Below are positions 17,968 to 27,470 of a stretch of DNA of 55,248 nucleotides, piece by piece. Every line of letters begins with the position of its first letter. Positions within the stretch are counted from its first letter, which is position 1. The notes beneath the pieces are model-generated. The model searched no databases and was not told the origin of the DNA. It worked only from the letters and a program-made list of their open reading frames with translations. Source of the DNA: Planctomycetota bacterium. GTDB taxonomy: Bacteria; Planctomycetota; Planctomycetia; Pirellulales; Pirellulaceae. The stretch covers positions 1-55,248 of the forward strand of contig JAJDEH010000239.1 of NCBI GenBank assembly GCA_029259935.1. The letters run 5' to 3'. The translations under genes were made by a program, and so were the position numbers.

Positions 17968-20598
17968 ATGAACGCGCTGATTACGCTCTTGATTCTAACG
18001 ATTCCGCCCGACGCGCCCACAGGCGATGGACGGGCCGAGGAAGTGGAAGTCTATCGATGTGACTTTGAAACCGCGACCACCGATCGGAATTACGATTTGT
18101 GGCCAGACCAGTGGACTCGAAAAGTGGGGCCCGGCTATCCGCCCTACCTTGACGTCGAAATCACGCAAGATGACAAGAGGGCGAATGAGCCGGACAACAA
18201 CGCCGTGGAGTTGGCTTTGAACGGCGGCGCGGCGGCGATCTTCAGCCCAATGCACACGTTTGGTACTGACAGGCCGATGATCCCCATCCGCTCGCAGTTT
18301 AGCTATTTGCTGCAAGGTTCGCTGCGGACCGAGGGGCTGCGCCATGACGTGGCCTATTTGTCGATTACTCTGTTTGACCGCGACAATAAACGCATCGCCA
18401 CCTACCAATCGGAAGAGTTGCGGGAAGCCAAGGAATGGACCAACATCAAGGTCGGCCCAATCACGCCCACCGAATCCCAAGCCATGCAGGCGGTGATCGG
18501 CCTGCATGTGCGGCCGACGGGGCGGAAGGCCGACTTGGGCGGCCGAGCGCTCTTCGACAATTTGCGAGTCACTCGGTTGCCTCGCATGACTTTGAATTGC
18601 AACAAGCTGGCCAATATCTTTTTCGAGCCGAAAGACATCGAGATAAGCTGTGAAGTCTCCGGAATTTTAGAACATGACCCTTTGTTCAGATTCAGTTTGC
18701 TCGATCACGATGGCAAGGTCTTGGCGAAAGAAGAACAACCGCTGCACGAGTCGATTCGTGCTCAACGAGCGGAAGGGGCGCAGCCCCGCGGCATGGGCCT
18801 GTCGGAGGTCATTCGCTGGCAGCCTCCTATCAAGAGCAACGGTTTCTACATCGTGCGAGCCACGCTCCAAGGCCGCGATTCGATCTTACTGGAACGCGAC
18901 ATCGGGCTGACCGTCCTTGAGGAACAGGGCGCGCTCGTGAGCGGACCTTTCGGCTGGTCGCTTCCCAAGGGTGAAGAGCGGCTGGAGATAAAGCAGCTAT
19001 TGGCGTTGCTGTCACAAGCCGGTGTCAACTGGGTGAAATACCCGGTTTGGTCGGTGGACTATGAAGACGCGCGGGCCGACCAAATTGACGAATTCGTGGA
19101 GTACTTGCGGGCGGAAAACATCAACATGGTTGCCGTTCTCGACCAGCCGCCGGCGCGTTCCCTGACGCTGTTTTCCGACAGCGGCAGGATCCCCATTGCT
19201 TCGGTGTTCGTCGATCCAGACCTCTGGCAGCCGCTGGTCGATCCCGTGATGAATCGCTTGTCGATGAAGGTCCGTTGGTGGCAGTTGGGCAACGATAGCG
19301 ATACAAGCTATGTCGGCTTCCCGGAGTTGGAAGCGCGCATCGCTGAAGTTAAACATCACCTTGAGCAATTTGGGCAGAACGTGGAACTAGGGTTTGGTTG
19401 GGATTGGCTCCACGAATCCCCTCAATCGCAACAGCCAACTTGGGGCTTCATTTCCTTTACGGAGCATCCTCCGTTTACTCAGAAGCAACTGGCCGATCAG
19501 TTGACGCATGAAAAGAGCGAAACGGCCAAGAATTGGGTCACGCTAGAGCCTCTTGATCGAGATGAATATTCCTTGGAAATTCGAATTCGCGATTTGGTGA
19601 CACGCATGCTGGCCGCCAAGATCGGCGGGGCGGACGGCATCTTCGCGCCCGACCCGCTCAATCCGAAGTTCGGCCTCGTGCGGTCCGACGGGGCACCCGG
19701 CGAACTCTATCTGCCGTGGAGAATGACCGCCGCAAGTTCCTCCGGCGCGAAGTTCATCGGAAGTATCCAAATGCCTGGTGGAAGCCAAAATTTCGTCTTT
19801 GCTCGTGATGGAGAAGCCATCATGTTTGTCTGGAATGACCAGCCGGTCACCGAGACGATTTTCCTGGGCCATGACGTGGGGCAGGTGGACATGTGGGGGC
19901 GCAAGTCGAAGCCGGGTCTGAAGGGGCATCGACAAGTGATTCAAGTGGGCCGCACGCCCACGATCTTGACCGGAGTTAGTGAAGAGATCGCGAAATGGCG
20001 TATTGGTTTTTCCTTCGATCCTCGTCCGCTGGCGAGTGTCTTTGGTCAACAGCAAATCACGTCGGTTCGGTTCAAGAACACCTTCAAGCGCGGCATCGGC
20101 GGGCAGTTTCGGTTGATCGCGCCAGACGAATGGGAAACTCAGCGACGGTTCGAATTGAAAGTGCCCGAGGATGGCGATGTGTATCGGCCCTTTCCCGTCG
20201 TGTTGACCAGCGTCGCGCGGACGGGAGAACAACACGTGCGCGTCGACTTTGTAGTTTCCGCCGAGTTGGATTACAAATTCAGCATTTACAGGACGATGCA
20301 GGTCGGATTGGGCGATGTCGTGATTGAAGTGGAAACGAATTGGACTGCCAAGGGAGATCTCGAAGTTGTGCAACATTTGATCAATCAAACCGATCAATTC
20401 GTCAGTTTCGATTGCTGGCTCTACGTGCCCAGCCATCCGCGGCAACGCGTGCAAGTCATCAACACGGCACGCGGGCGAAATACGCAGAAGTATATCATCG
20501 CCAACGCCAAGGAATTGAACGGAAAAACGTTGTGGCTGCGAGCTGAAGAAATCGACGGGACCCGCGTTTTGAATTACCACGTCAAGGTCGAACAGTAA
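17968..20598 (+). CDS. Large secreted protein with glycosidase-like barrel, function unknown
   Basis: An 876-residue protein with a short N-terminal hydrophobic segment (MNALITLLILTIPPDAPTG) that may act as a signal. About residues 28-195 look like a carbohydrate-binding jelly-roll (CDFETATTDRNYDLWPDQW, ALFDNLRVTRLPRM). About 200-320 are beta-rich. About 325-600 look like a glycoside-hydrolase clan-A-type TIM barrel (FGWSLPKGEERLEIKQLLAL, GVNWVKYPVWSVD, VRWWQLGNDSDTSYVG). The C-terminal part is beta-rich. I see no certain pair of catalytic glutamates, so this may be a non-catalytic or divergent relative. It begins 86 bases from the divergent isomerase gene, suggesting a shared sugar-related theme. 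Confidence 0.75.
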   Translation: MNALITLLILTIPPDAPTGDGRAEEVEVYRCDFETATTDRNYDLWPDQWTRKVGPGYPPYLDVEITQDDKRANEPDNNAVELALNGGAAAIFSPMHTFGTDRPMIPIRSQFSYLLQGSLRTEGLRHDVAYLSITLFDRDNKRIATYQSEELREAKEWTNIKVGPITPTESQAMQAVIGLHVRPTGRKADLGGRALFDNLRVTRLPRMTLNCNKLANIFFEPKDIEISCEVSGILEHDPLFRFSLLDHDGKVLAKEEQPLHESIRAQRAEGAQPRGMGLSEVIRWQPPIKSNGFYIVRATLQGRDSILLERDIGLTVLEEQGALVSGPFGWSLPKGEERLEIKQLLALLSQAGVNWVKYPVWSVDYEDARADQIDEFVEYLRAENINMVAVLDQPPARSLTLFSDSGRIPIASVFVDPDLWQPLVDPVMNRLSMKVRWWQLGNDSDTSYVGFPELEARIAEVKHHLEQFGQNVELGFGWDWLHESPQSQQPTWGFISFTEHPPFTQKQLADQLTHEKSETAKNWVTLEPLDRDEYSLEIRIRDLVTRMLAAKIGGADGIFAPDPLNPKFGLVRSDGAPGELYLPWRMTAASSSGAKFIGSIQMPGGSQNFVFARDGEAIMFVWNDQPVTETIFLGHDVGQVDMWGRKSKPGLKGHRQVIQVGRTPTILTGVSEEIAKWRIGFSFDPRPLASVFGQQQITSVRFKNTFKRGIGGQFRLIAPDEWETQRRFELKVPEDGDVYRPFPVVLTSVARTGEQHVRVDFVVSAELDYKFSIYRTMQVGLGDVVIEVETNWTAKGDLEVVQHLINQTDQFVSFDCWLYVPSHPRQRVQVINTARGRNTQKYIIANAKELNGKTLWLRAEEIDGTRVLNYHVKVEQ

Positions 20599-21016
20599 AC
20601 CGGCCAGAAACGTGACCCATTAGAGCGATCGCTTGAGCCTCACCGTCCGTTGCCGATCGTAGCGTTTGATCGTTTTATGCCTTGTTGGCATTCAACGTGA
20701 TTTGAGACTCGCTCGGATGGAGCCAGGCTGACCCCATGCTGGGGCACCCGCCCGGTTACGTTCCTTTCAAACGGACCAAACCAACATACCGTCGCATTCT
20801 GTCAAACGTGTGGCGTCACTATTAGCGCACGATTTTGGCGATGTATGGCGGACGTCAAGCCGGTATGTCGATGCCGTCTATTGCGTGTTTCCACCCTCCT
20901 GCAATTCGGTGGAATGCGGCCCTTCAGTGTCGTACAAGGATGTATCAACAATCAAGCGGCGCGGCTTTAGTTCGGCTTTAGTTTCCTCGTCGCTGTCTAA
21001 AAAGGAAAGCACACGG
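20599..21016. other. Intergenic stretch, no supported gene
   Basis: 418 bases between the large secreted protein and the outer-membrane-type protein. A small hairpin CCCCA-TGC-TGGGG lies at 20732-20744 without a T-run. The frame of the downstream gene is open back to 20810, but its product there is Ser/Cys/Arg-rich and unlike a signal peptide. AAAGGAAAG at 21001-21009 is a plausible ribosome site for ATG 21017. No tRNA or conserved RNA was recognised. Confidence 0.5.
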
Positions 21017-22006
21017 ATGTCGCTGCCCCCCGCTGTCCGGCTCATGCGTTGGCCCCTCGTTATCATCTTGTTGGCGACCGCCAACTCAGCCCAAGCTCAA
21101 TTCTACGCCTCGGGCGAGGCCCTGTTCTTGGATCAGCTCAACGGAGACCAAACGGTCCTTTCGCAGCGGGTTACAATGCCGGCGGGAATGTCCGCCGTTC
21201 TGTTTACGGATTCCGTGAACGGTTCGATGCAGCCGGGCGTTGAAGTTACGCTCGGTTTTCGTCAAAACGACGTTACCGCCGTCGAGCTGACCTACTTCGG
21301 ACTGCACGACTGGAACGAATCGGCCTCGGTTACCGACCCGGCGGAAAATCTGCAGGCTCCATTTTCTAACGGCGGGCTATTCACTAACACGGGCCAGCAG
21401 TTGGACGATTTCTTCGACGCCTTTCAACAAGGCATTGAATTCTCCAGTGAAATGCACAACATCGAACTGAATGTTCGTCGCCAGTTAACAGGGCCCTTAT
21501 GGTTCGTGGCGGGCATTCGCTATATCGACTATGACGAAACGATGAACTTTTTCTCCGTCGACGATGCGGGCGCGGGAAGCGATGTGGGTCGATATAACGT
21601 CTCGGTCGACAACCAGTTGCTGGGACTACAAGTCGGGGGCGATGCAACCTACTCTCTGACTTCCTGGCTGGAAGTGACCGGCAAGGCCAAAGCCGGCATG
21701 TTTGTGAACTGGGTGGATCAGGAGACTCTGTTACAGAATACCGGTCCCAATTTGTCCGCCCAAGGAGGCAAGTCGGACACCGGATTGGCAAGCGTGATCG
21801 ACGTCGAAATGATGTTCGCCGCGCGACGAGGCCCGTGGACGCTGTTCGCCGGTTATCGCGCGCTGGTCCACGGTGGAATGGCCAAAGCGGGCGATCAATT
21901 CGATTTTTCGATCAACGAAGATCCGGCAGCCGTTATTGGAAATGTCGACCACCAGGGAACGTTAGTGTTACACGGGCCGTTTGGCGGCCTCATGGGCGAG
22001 TATTGA
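21017..22006 (+). CDS. BBP7-like outer-membrane beta-barrel type protein
   Basis: A 329-residue exported protein. I start it at ATG 21017, which follows AAAGGAAAG by 7 bases and gives a proper signal peptide (hydrophobic core WPLVIILLATANS, cleavage after AQA). The mature part alternates polar and aromatic residues in beta-strand fashion (FYASGEALFLDQLNGD, VTLGFRQNDVTAVELTYFG, FVAGIRYIDYDE, WTLFAGYRALVHGG), as in planctomycete BBP7/Lpg1974-like outer-membrane proteins. The GF/GI/GYR strand pattern is typical. Role is probably structural or pore-like at the cell envelope. It converges with ispH. Confidence 0.75.
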   Translation: MSLPPAVRLMRWPLVIILLATANSAQAQFYASGEALFLDQLNGDQTVLSQRVTMPAGMSAVLFTDSVNGSMQPGVEVTLGFRQNDVTAVELTYFGLHDWNESASVTDPAENLQAPFSNGGLFTNTGQQLDDFFDAFQQGIEFSSEMHNIELNVRRQLTGPLWFVAGIRYIDYDETMNFFSVDDAGAGSDVGRYNVSVDNQLLGLQVGGDATYSLTSWLEVTGKAKAGMFVNWVDQETLLQNTGPNLSAQGGKSDTGLASVIDVEMMFAARRGPWTLFAGYRALVHGGMAKAGDQFDFSINEDPAAVIGNVDHQGTLVLHGPFGGLMGEY

Positions 22007-22032
22007 GCGGAACCGAGTTTCGCGCCACGGGT

Positions 22033-22980
22033 TTAACCGCCAGCGCAATCGCTGGCGATTACGCGAAGCTGTTTTGGCAACGGAAAGTGGACTTCTTCCT
22101 CGCGAATCGTGCGCATCTCGACTGTTGCCCCGAATTGCTGTTGAAGATAAGAAACGCATTCCTGGACTACGGATTCAGGCGCGCTCGCTCCGGCCGTGAC
22201 CAACACGGTTTCATCGCCCCGAAACCAATCCGCGTGAATGTCGGCCGCACTGTCGATCAAGTGCGAACGAACGTTGTGTTCCATCGACAATTCTCGCAGC
22301 CGTTGGCTGTTGGAACTGTTCTGACTCCCCAACACCAAAGTGATACTCACCTCGCCGGACAGCGTGGCAACGGCCTCTTGCCGATTTTGAGTCGCGTAAC
22401 AGATGTCGTCTTTTGGAGGGTTCGCGATATTGGGATAGCGTTCGCGAAGCCGGTCTATGATACGATTCGCGTCGTCCACGGATAAGGTTGTTTGCGTCAA
22501 ATAGGCAACTTTGGTGTCAATGGGGATTTCCAACAAATCGACATCCTCTTCGGATTCGACAAGTACCATGGCGTTCGGTGCTTCGCCCATCGTGCCGATC
22601 ACTTCATCGTGCCCCTCGTGTCCGATGAGAAAAATAGTGTATCCCTCTTTTGCGAAGCGGATGGCCTCCAGATGGACCTTCGTCACCAACGGGCAAGTGG
22701 CGTCGATGGCGTTGAGCTTCCGCTGCCGCGCCTTGAGACGGATTTCTGGCGACACGCCATGCGCCGAAAACAACAACGTCGCGCCTTCAGGCACGTCGTC
22801 CAGATCGTCGACAAATACAGCACCCTTCTCGGAAAACGTACTCACCACGAACTTGTTGTGGACGATTTCATGGTAAACATAAACCGGCGGCCCAAATGCC
22901 TCCAGCGCGAGATCGAGGCTTTCGATGGCCATGTTCACGCCGGCACAAAAGCCGCGCGGGGCCGCGAGAATGATCTTCAT
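22033..22980 (-). CDS. ispH: 4-hydroxy-3-methylbut-2-enyl diphosphate reductase
   Basis: Last enzyme of the MEP isoprenoid pathway: a [4Fe-4S] reductase converting HMBPP to IPP and DMAPP. 315 residues, standard length. The three cluster cysteines are visible: C12 in LAAPRGFCAGV, one in NAIDATCPLVTKVH and one in DDICYATQNRQEAV. Further signatures are YHEIVHN, FSAHGVSP, GHEGHDEVIGT, and a late SAPE in TAGASAPESVVQE. It is transcribed away from hpnC, with only 134 bases between the two starts, so IPP supply and squalene formation share one intergenic region. The start ATG is the family's usual one. Confidence 0.97.
   Translation of the reverse strand: MKIILAAPRGFCAGVNMAIESLDLALEAFGPPVYVYHEIVHNKFVVSTFSEKGAVFVDDLDDVPEGATLLFSAHGVSPEIRLKARQRKLNAIDATCPLVTKVHLEAIRFAKEGYTIFLIGHEGHDEVIGTMGEAPNAMVLVESEEDVDLLEIPIDTKVAYLTQTTLSVDDANRIIDRLRERYPNIANPPKDDICYATQNRQEAVATLSGEVSITLVLGSQNSSNSQRLRELSMEHNVRSHLIDSAADIHADWFRGDETVLVTAGASAPESVVQECVSYLQQQFGATVEMRTIREEEVHFPLPKQLRVIASDCAGG
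22038..22057. terminator. Possible hairpin at the ispH 3' end
   Basis: A perfect 8-bp stem CGCCAGCG-CAAT-CGCTGGCG lies within the last codons of ispH, between two convergent genes. It lacks a clear T-run on either strand, so terminator function is only a possibility. Confidence 0.3.
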
Positions 22981-23100
22981 GGTTTTCGGACTCCTTGAAA
23001 AGCATCATAATGCAATCTCGCGGACGGGAGAATGACAGCTTCGTCTGGGCATTCCACCCTTGCAGACTAGTCCGCACAGGAAGCAAACCGCAATTCACAG

Positions 23101-23105
23101 GGAGG
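23101..23105 (+). promoter_or_regulatory. Shine-Dalgarno site setting the hpnC start
   Basis: GGAGG (in context AGGGAGG) ends 9 bases before ATG 23115. It touches ATG 23106, which is therefore too close to be used, so the second ATG is the better start. Confidence 0.7.
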
Positions 23106-23114
23106 ATGCAACTG

Positions 23115-24038
23115 ATGGCCGGCTACGATTTTGCCGCCCAACTGGACCAGTATGGTCCTCGGAGGCAATCCGGACCGGTATCACTTGACGATGCGCGCGC
23201 CTATTGTTCGCGTTTGGCCCGCACTCATTACGAAAACTTCTCGGTGGCCAGTTCGCTTGTTCCAGCGCGGCTGCGCCAGCATTTTGCAAATATTTATGCC
23301 TACTGTCGTTGGGCCGACGATCTGGCGGATGAAACCGGTGATTCGGCCGCCAGTTTGGAACTGCTGGATTGGTGGCGCGGCCAGCTTGAAGATTGCTTTC
23401 GGGGTCGGGCCGAGCATCCGGTCTTTGTCGCATTAACCCAATCGATTGAAGATTTTGACATTCCTCGCGAGCCATTTTGGGACTTGCTGTCCGCCTTTCG
23501 GCAGGATCAGCGCAAGACTCGCTACGAAACCGAAGACGAATTGCTAGATTATTGCCGGCGATCGGCCAACCCCGTGGGGCGACTCGTATTGCGATTGGGG
23601 CGGTGCGATGATGACGAAAATGTGCAATTGTCAGACTGCATTTGCACTGGATTGCAGCGGATCAATTTTTGCCAGGATGTTCGCCGGGATTTTGAGCGTG
23701 GGCGGATTTATCTGCCCCGCGAGTCATGGCGGAAGTTCAACATCGCCGAATCTGATTTCTCAGTTGATCGCGCCAACGCCTCGTTTCGGGAACTGATCGC
23801 ACACGAGGTGGATCGTGCGGAATCCCATTTGGTCCAGGGGCAGCCGTTGGTTGAGCGTGCCGCGCCCGACTTGCGAATGCCGATAGACCTGTTCGTGCGG
23901 GGAGGCTTGGCGCTGGTGCGGGGTGTTCGAAACATCCACTACGATGTATTGCGACGACGTCCGATTGTCGGTCGCTGGACAAAACTTCGGCTGATTGCGG
24001 GCGCATGGTGGCGTCACCGCCGAGGAGGCGCAAGGTGA
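23115..24038 (+). CDS. hpnC: Hydroxysqualene synthase HpnC (squalene/phytoene synthase family)
   Basis: Trans-isoprenyl synthase of 307 residues, assigned to the HpnC step (presqualene diphosphate to hydroxysqualene) of the three-enzyme HpnCDE squalene route. The first Asp-rich motif is WADDLADE (about residues 66-73) and the second is NFCQDVRRDFERGRIY, both needed for Mg-diphosphate binding. The family-typical N-terminal HYENFSVASSLVP distinguishes HpnC from HpnD. Order hpnC-hpnD-hpnE is the known cluster order. Its stop overlaps the hpnD start as GTGA. Confidence 0.93.
   Translation: MAGYDFAAQLDQYGPRRQSGPVSLDDARAYCSRLARTHYENFSVASSLVPARLRQHFANIYAYCRWADDLADETGDSAASLELLDWWRGQLEDCFRGRAEHPVFVALTQSIEDFDIPREPFWDLLSAFRQDQRKTRYETEDELLDYCRRSANPVGRLVLRLGRCDDDENVQLSDCICTGLQRINFCQDVRRDFERGRIYLPRESWRKFNIAESDFSVDRANASFRELIAHEVDRAESHLVQGQPLVERAAPDLRMPIDLFVRGGLALVRGVRNIHYDVLRRRPIVGRWTKLRLIAGAWWRHRRGGAR
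24022..24028 (+). promoter_or_regulatory. Shine-Dalgarno site setting the hpnD start
   Basis: GAGGAGG lies 6 bases before GTG 24035, inside the end of hpnC. This favours GTG 24035 over the ATG at 24005. Confidence 0.75.
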
Positions 24039-24976
24039 ACCTAACGCTCAAGGAGAGCTATCGCCAATGCGTTTCGATGTCGCGCCGCGCGGCATCCAAT
24101 TTCTATTGGTCCTTTTGGCTGCTGCCGCGGGACAAACGCCTGGCCATGTGCGCACTGTACGCCTTCTCTCGACATACTGATGATCTGGCGGACAGTGACC
24201 AGCCAGTGGAAAAACGCCGGGCGGCCGTTACCCAATGGCGCGAACTGTTGGCGGAAGCGCTGGACGGCAAGTACCACGAGACACTGCTGCCCGCCCTGGC
24301 AGATACGGCCCGGCGTTTTCAAATCCCCGGCGAATATTTGTTGGATATCGTCGACGGAGTGACGATGGATCTGCAACCCCGCCGGTATCAATCCTGGGAG
24401 GAGCTGCAGCAATATTGCCATCGGGTCGCTTCGGCGGTGGGGTTGGCTTGCGTTCATATTTGGGGGTTCACCGACGACGCGCATCGCGAACCGGCGCTCG
24501 CCTGTGGCTTGGCGTTTCAACTGACGAACATCTTGCGAGATCTGAAAGAAGACGCGGCCAGCGGAAGGATTTACCTGCCAATCGACGACTTGGATCGCTT
24601 TCACTACTCGGTGGAAGATATTAGTCGTGGCGTCGTCAACGATCGGTTTGGCGACTTGATGCAGTTTGAGATCCGACGTGCCGAACAACTGTACCGCGAC
24701 GCATTACCACTGACGGAATACCTTCATCGCGACGGTCGGCGTACCTTTCAGTTGATGATGGCGACGTACTGGCGGCTACTGAAAAAAATCCGCGATCGCT
24801 GGCGGGATGTGCTGTCGGTCCGCATACGTCTCAGCCGCGCTCAAAAGCTGAAGATAATATTCTCTAATCTAGCTGGTGGCGGAATGCCCAAGGTATCGAA
24901 TTCAGACGAGAATGGGTCTTCATCGCTGCCGTTGATTGGCGAGCCAACTCGAAATAGGACGAACGTTCGCGGTTAG
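24035..24976 (+). CDS. hpnD: Presqualene diphosphate synthase HpnD
   Basis: Trans-isoprenyl synthase of 313 residues that should join two farnesyl diphosphates to presqualene diphosphate. Asp-rich motifs are SRHTDDLADSD and QLTNILRDLKEDAASGRIYLP. The N-terminal SMSRRAASNFYWSFWLLPRDKR matches HpnD. GTG 24035 is used as start because of the strong upstream GAGGAGG, giving a 4-base overlap with hpnC and tight coupling. A 6-base gap leads to hpnE. Squalene from this route feeds hopanoid or sterol synthesis; no cyclase is in the window. Confidence 0.93.
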   Translation: MNLTLKESYRQCVSMSRRAASNFYWSFWLLPRDKRLAMCALYAFSRHTDDLADSDQPVEKRRAAVTQWRELLAEALDGKYHETLLPALADTARRFQIPGEYLLDIVDGVTMDLQPRRYQSWEELQQYCHRVASAVGLACVHIWGFTDDAHREPALACGLAFQLTNILRDLKEDAASGRIYLPIDDLDRFHYSVEDISRGVVNDRFGDLMQFEIRRAEQLYRDALPLTEYLHRDGRRTFQLMMATYWRLLKKIRDRWRDVLSVRIRLSRAQKLKIIFSNLAGGGMPKVSNSDENGSSSLPLIGEPTRNRTNVRG

Positions 24977-24982
24977 TGCTTC

Positions 24983-26416
24983 ATGTCGCAAGAGAGTGAA
25001 ACGTCTCGCCCCCATGTGGCAATTGTTGGCGGCGGGTTGGCCGGACTGGCCGCGGCGGTGGCCCTGTCGGAGCAGCCGTTGCATGTGGAACTGTTTGAAT
25101 CGCGCAAGCAGTTGGGAGGCCGCGCGGGTTCTTTTCGTGATCCAGCCAGCGGCGAATTGGTCGATCATTGCCAGCATGTCGGAATGGGCTGCTGCACCAA
25201 CCTGGCCGACTTTTATCGGCGAACCGGCATGGATAAATGGATGCGGAGCGATGATCTATTGCACTTTTTCGGTCCGGATGGCCGGCGGTTCGATTTTCGG
25301 GCGTCTCGTTGGTTGCCCGCGCCGCTTCATTTGGCCCCGGCATTGTTGGGACTTCGATATCTGAAACCGCGCGAGCGAATGGGCGTCGCCACGGCCATGT
25401 TCAAGCTGGCGCGCGCGGCGCGGAAGGAGACGACCGCAACCCCGTCCATTGGCGATTGGCTCCGCCAAAACGGCCAGTCCGAACAGGCCATCCAGCGATT
25501 TTGGTCCGTTGTGCTAGTGAGCGCGCTGGGAGAATCTATCGAACGCGCGTCGCTGTCCGCGGCCCGCAAGGTCTTCGTGGACGGCTTCATGGCTCACCGC
25601 GACGCCTATTGCATCCAGGTTCCCACAAAGCCGCTGGGCCAACTCTACGACGGGCATGTCGCCACTTGGCTGGCCGATCGCCATGTTGCGATGCATATGC
25701 AATCCCCCATCAAACAGATCCAAATCAACAACGATGGTCTGGCACTGCAACTTCAAGATGAATCAGTGCGTCACTTTGATGCCCTGGTGGTGGCCGTCCC
25801 TTGGCGACGCGCGACAGAGCTGTTCGTCCGTGAAATTTGGCAAAACCTGTTGCCGCTCGACGCCATTGCCGGAATTGGCGCTTCACCGATCACCGCTTGC
25901 CATCTATGGTTCGACCGCGCGATCACCGAGTTACCGCATGCAGTCTTCATCGACAAACTGAGCCAATGGATGTTCAACCGAGGCCCTCAGCCGCGAGTTG
26001 ACGATGCGGCGACGGATTCCCACGGCTATCAAGTTGTGATTAGCGCATCGCAAGAATTGACCGGGCGCGACCGCGAGGACGTCCTGAAAGAAGTACTCGA
26101 TGATTTAAATTCCGTGTGGCCGACGGTCCGATCGGCTCGTCTGCTTCGGTGGCGGATGGTGACCGAGCGAGAAGCGGTGTTTTCTTACACGTCGGGCCTC
26201 GATAACGTCAGGCCTCTCCAGCGGACCGATACGAAGGGCCTCTTTCTCGCCGGCGATTGGACCCAAACCGGCTGGCCTTCCACGATGGAGGGAGCCGTCC
26301 GCAGCGGTTATCTGGCGGCCGAATGCGTTGGTGAACTCTTTGGAATTCCGCAGCGCGGGTTGGCCTCTGAATTGCCGCGCAACTGGCTTGTTCGCTGTTT
26401 GCTTGGCGGCGATTGA
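24983..26416 (+). CDS. hpnE: Hydroxysqualene dehydroxylase HpnE
   Basis: FAD-dependent amine-oxidase-superfamily protein of 477 residues that reduces hydroxysqualene to squalene. N-terminal Rossmann motif VAIVGGGLAGLAAAVAL is followed by the acidic end FESRKQLGGRAGSF. GELVDHCQHVGMGC is typical of HpnE. The C-terminal FAD motif is GLFLAGDWTQTGWPSTMEGA. It is the third gene of hpnCDE with 6 bases to hpnD. All features expected of an active enzyme are present. Confidence 0.94.
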   Translation: MSQESETSRPHVAIVGGGLAGLAAAVALSEQPLHVELFESRKQLGGRAGSFRDPASGELVDHCQHVGMGCCTNLADFYRRTGMDKWMRSDDLLHFFGPDGRRFDFRASRWLPAPLHLAPALLGLRYLKPRERMGVATAMFKLARAARKETTATPSIGDWLRQNGQSEQAIQRFWSVVLVSALGESIERASLSAARKVFVDGFMAHRDAYCIQVPTKPLGQLYDGHVATWLADRHVAMHMQSPIKQIQINNDGLALQLQDESVRHFDALVVAVPWRRATELFVREIWQNLLPLDAIAGIGASPITACHLWFDRAITELPHAVFIDKLSQWMFNRGPQPRVDDAATDSHGYQVVISASQELTGRDREDVLKEVLDDLNSVWPTVRSARLLRWRMVTEREAVFSYTSGLDNVRPLQRTDTKGLFLAGDWTQTGWPSTMEGAVRSGYLAAECVGELFGIPQRGLASELPRNWLVRCLLGGD

Positions 26417-26434
26417 AACGGGTTTTCCCAATCG

Positions 26435-27322
26435 CTACCAGGACTGGATTCGATGGAAATAGTTGGATGGCCAGTCCTCTGGCAGCGGGTCCGGAATGGC
26501 CGCTTCGCGCCAGAACTCTTTGTCGTCGAATTGGATGATATTATCGCCCGCGTCAAGACGACCGAAACCCACGGTCCAGGACCATTCTTGGTCGTTTTGC
26601 CTGCGGGCTTCAATCAACATTACGACCTGCACATTCGTGCCGCCATGCACGAAACCGAACATCGCGCCATCCAAGACTCCCGCCGTCTCATTGGAGTAGC
26701 GGTGGATGGGCTTGGGCAGTCGGCGAAGAAGGATGCGTTTCTGGTCCACGTCGAATCGTTTGGTCGGAATGTTGTAGGCGTCAAACCGCTTGGCAAGCTG
26801 TTTCATTTGTCGAGTCCGCCCGACCTTCGATTTAGCGGGCAACTGCACGTCTGGAATCGCCTCCGCTCGGAAATCGGTCGGCCGCAGCACTCGCGAGATG
26901 GTCGCATCGTCTTCGATGCTTAGGCGATCACTGCAAAAACTGTAGAGTCCAACAGTCCACCGATCCTTCGGCACCAGGCTGGCGAAGATCTGCGCAACGG
27001 CCCGTGGCAAGCCATCTTGCTGCCAAACCCACATCGTTCCTTCTCGTAGGTCCGGGTGATAAACACTGTCCGTAAAATAGAGGAGACAATGATCGACCAG
27101 CACGCAATTCTGTTCTCCTTCCTTGGCTTGTTGGACCAAAGTCAACGACTCGGCCACTTTTTGCATCGCCTCGCGCCGCGCATCACGAACCTTCCTGGCA
27201 TCGTCTGGCAGTTCCGTAACGGAGTCTTTTTCCTGGCCGACGATGGAAGAGACAAACAGCGAACTGCCCAAAAGGAAAAGTGAACTCAAGAAGAAAGCGG
27301 TAAAATGCTTGAAAGCCGACAT
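26435..27322 (-). CDS. Secreted protein of unknown function
   Basis: A 295-residue protein with a clear signal peptide from ATG 27322 (hydrophobic core FFLSSLFLLGSSLFVSSIV). The mature part begins with an acidic, Lys-rich helical segment and continues as mixed alpha/beta (CVLVDHCLLYFTDSVYHPD, GTMWVWQQDGLPRAVAQIFA, GAMFGFVHGGTNVQVVMLIE). No catalytic motif is recognised. It ends ELW-like with PEDWPSNYFHRIQSW. The frame is open further upstream to 27370 but the start at 27322 gives the better signal. It converges on hpnE. Confidence 0.75.
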   Translation of the reverse strand: MSAFKHFTAFFLSSLFLLGSSLFVSSIVGQEKDSVTELPDDARKVRDARREAMQKVAESLTLVQQAKEGEQNCVLVDHCLLYFTDSVYHPDLREGTMWVWQQDGLPRAVAQIFASLVPKDRWTVGLYSFCSDRLSIEDDATISRVLRPTDFRAEAIPDVQLPAKSKVGRTRQMKQLAKRFDAYNIPTKRFDVDQKRILLRRLPKPIHRYSNETAGVLDGAMFGFVHGGTNVQVVMLIEARRQNDQEWSWTVGFGRLDAGDNIIQFDDKEFWREAAIPDPLPEDWPSNYFHRIQSW

Positions 27323-27460
27323 GGTCAACCAAACGTAAAAAATGGTGTTCGGCAGAAACCTTCCGTGCACAAAGCAGACATTCTGTCTTGCATTCTAGTA
27401 ATGCCTAGCCGATTCTTGCAACTTGCGAACGTGTGAATTCTGATCACTGCTACTATTTTT

Positions 27461-27465
27461 GGAGG
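27461..27465 (+). promoter_or_regulatory. Shine-Dalgarno site of the 70-residue ORF
   Basis: GGAGG ends 5 bases before ATG 27471, one of the clearest ribosome sites in the window, and supports the small ORF as a real gene. Confidence 0.65.
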
Positions 27466-27470
27466 CCCCC

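Noticed and set aside
20732..20744. Hairpin CCCCA-TGC-TGGGG as a terminator
   Set aside because: Short stem without a T-run, 134 bases after the preceding stop; not enough to call.
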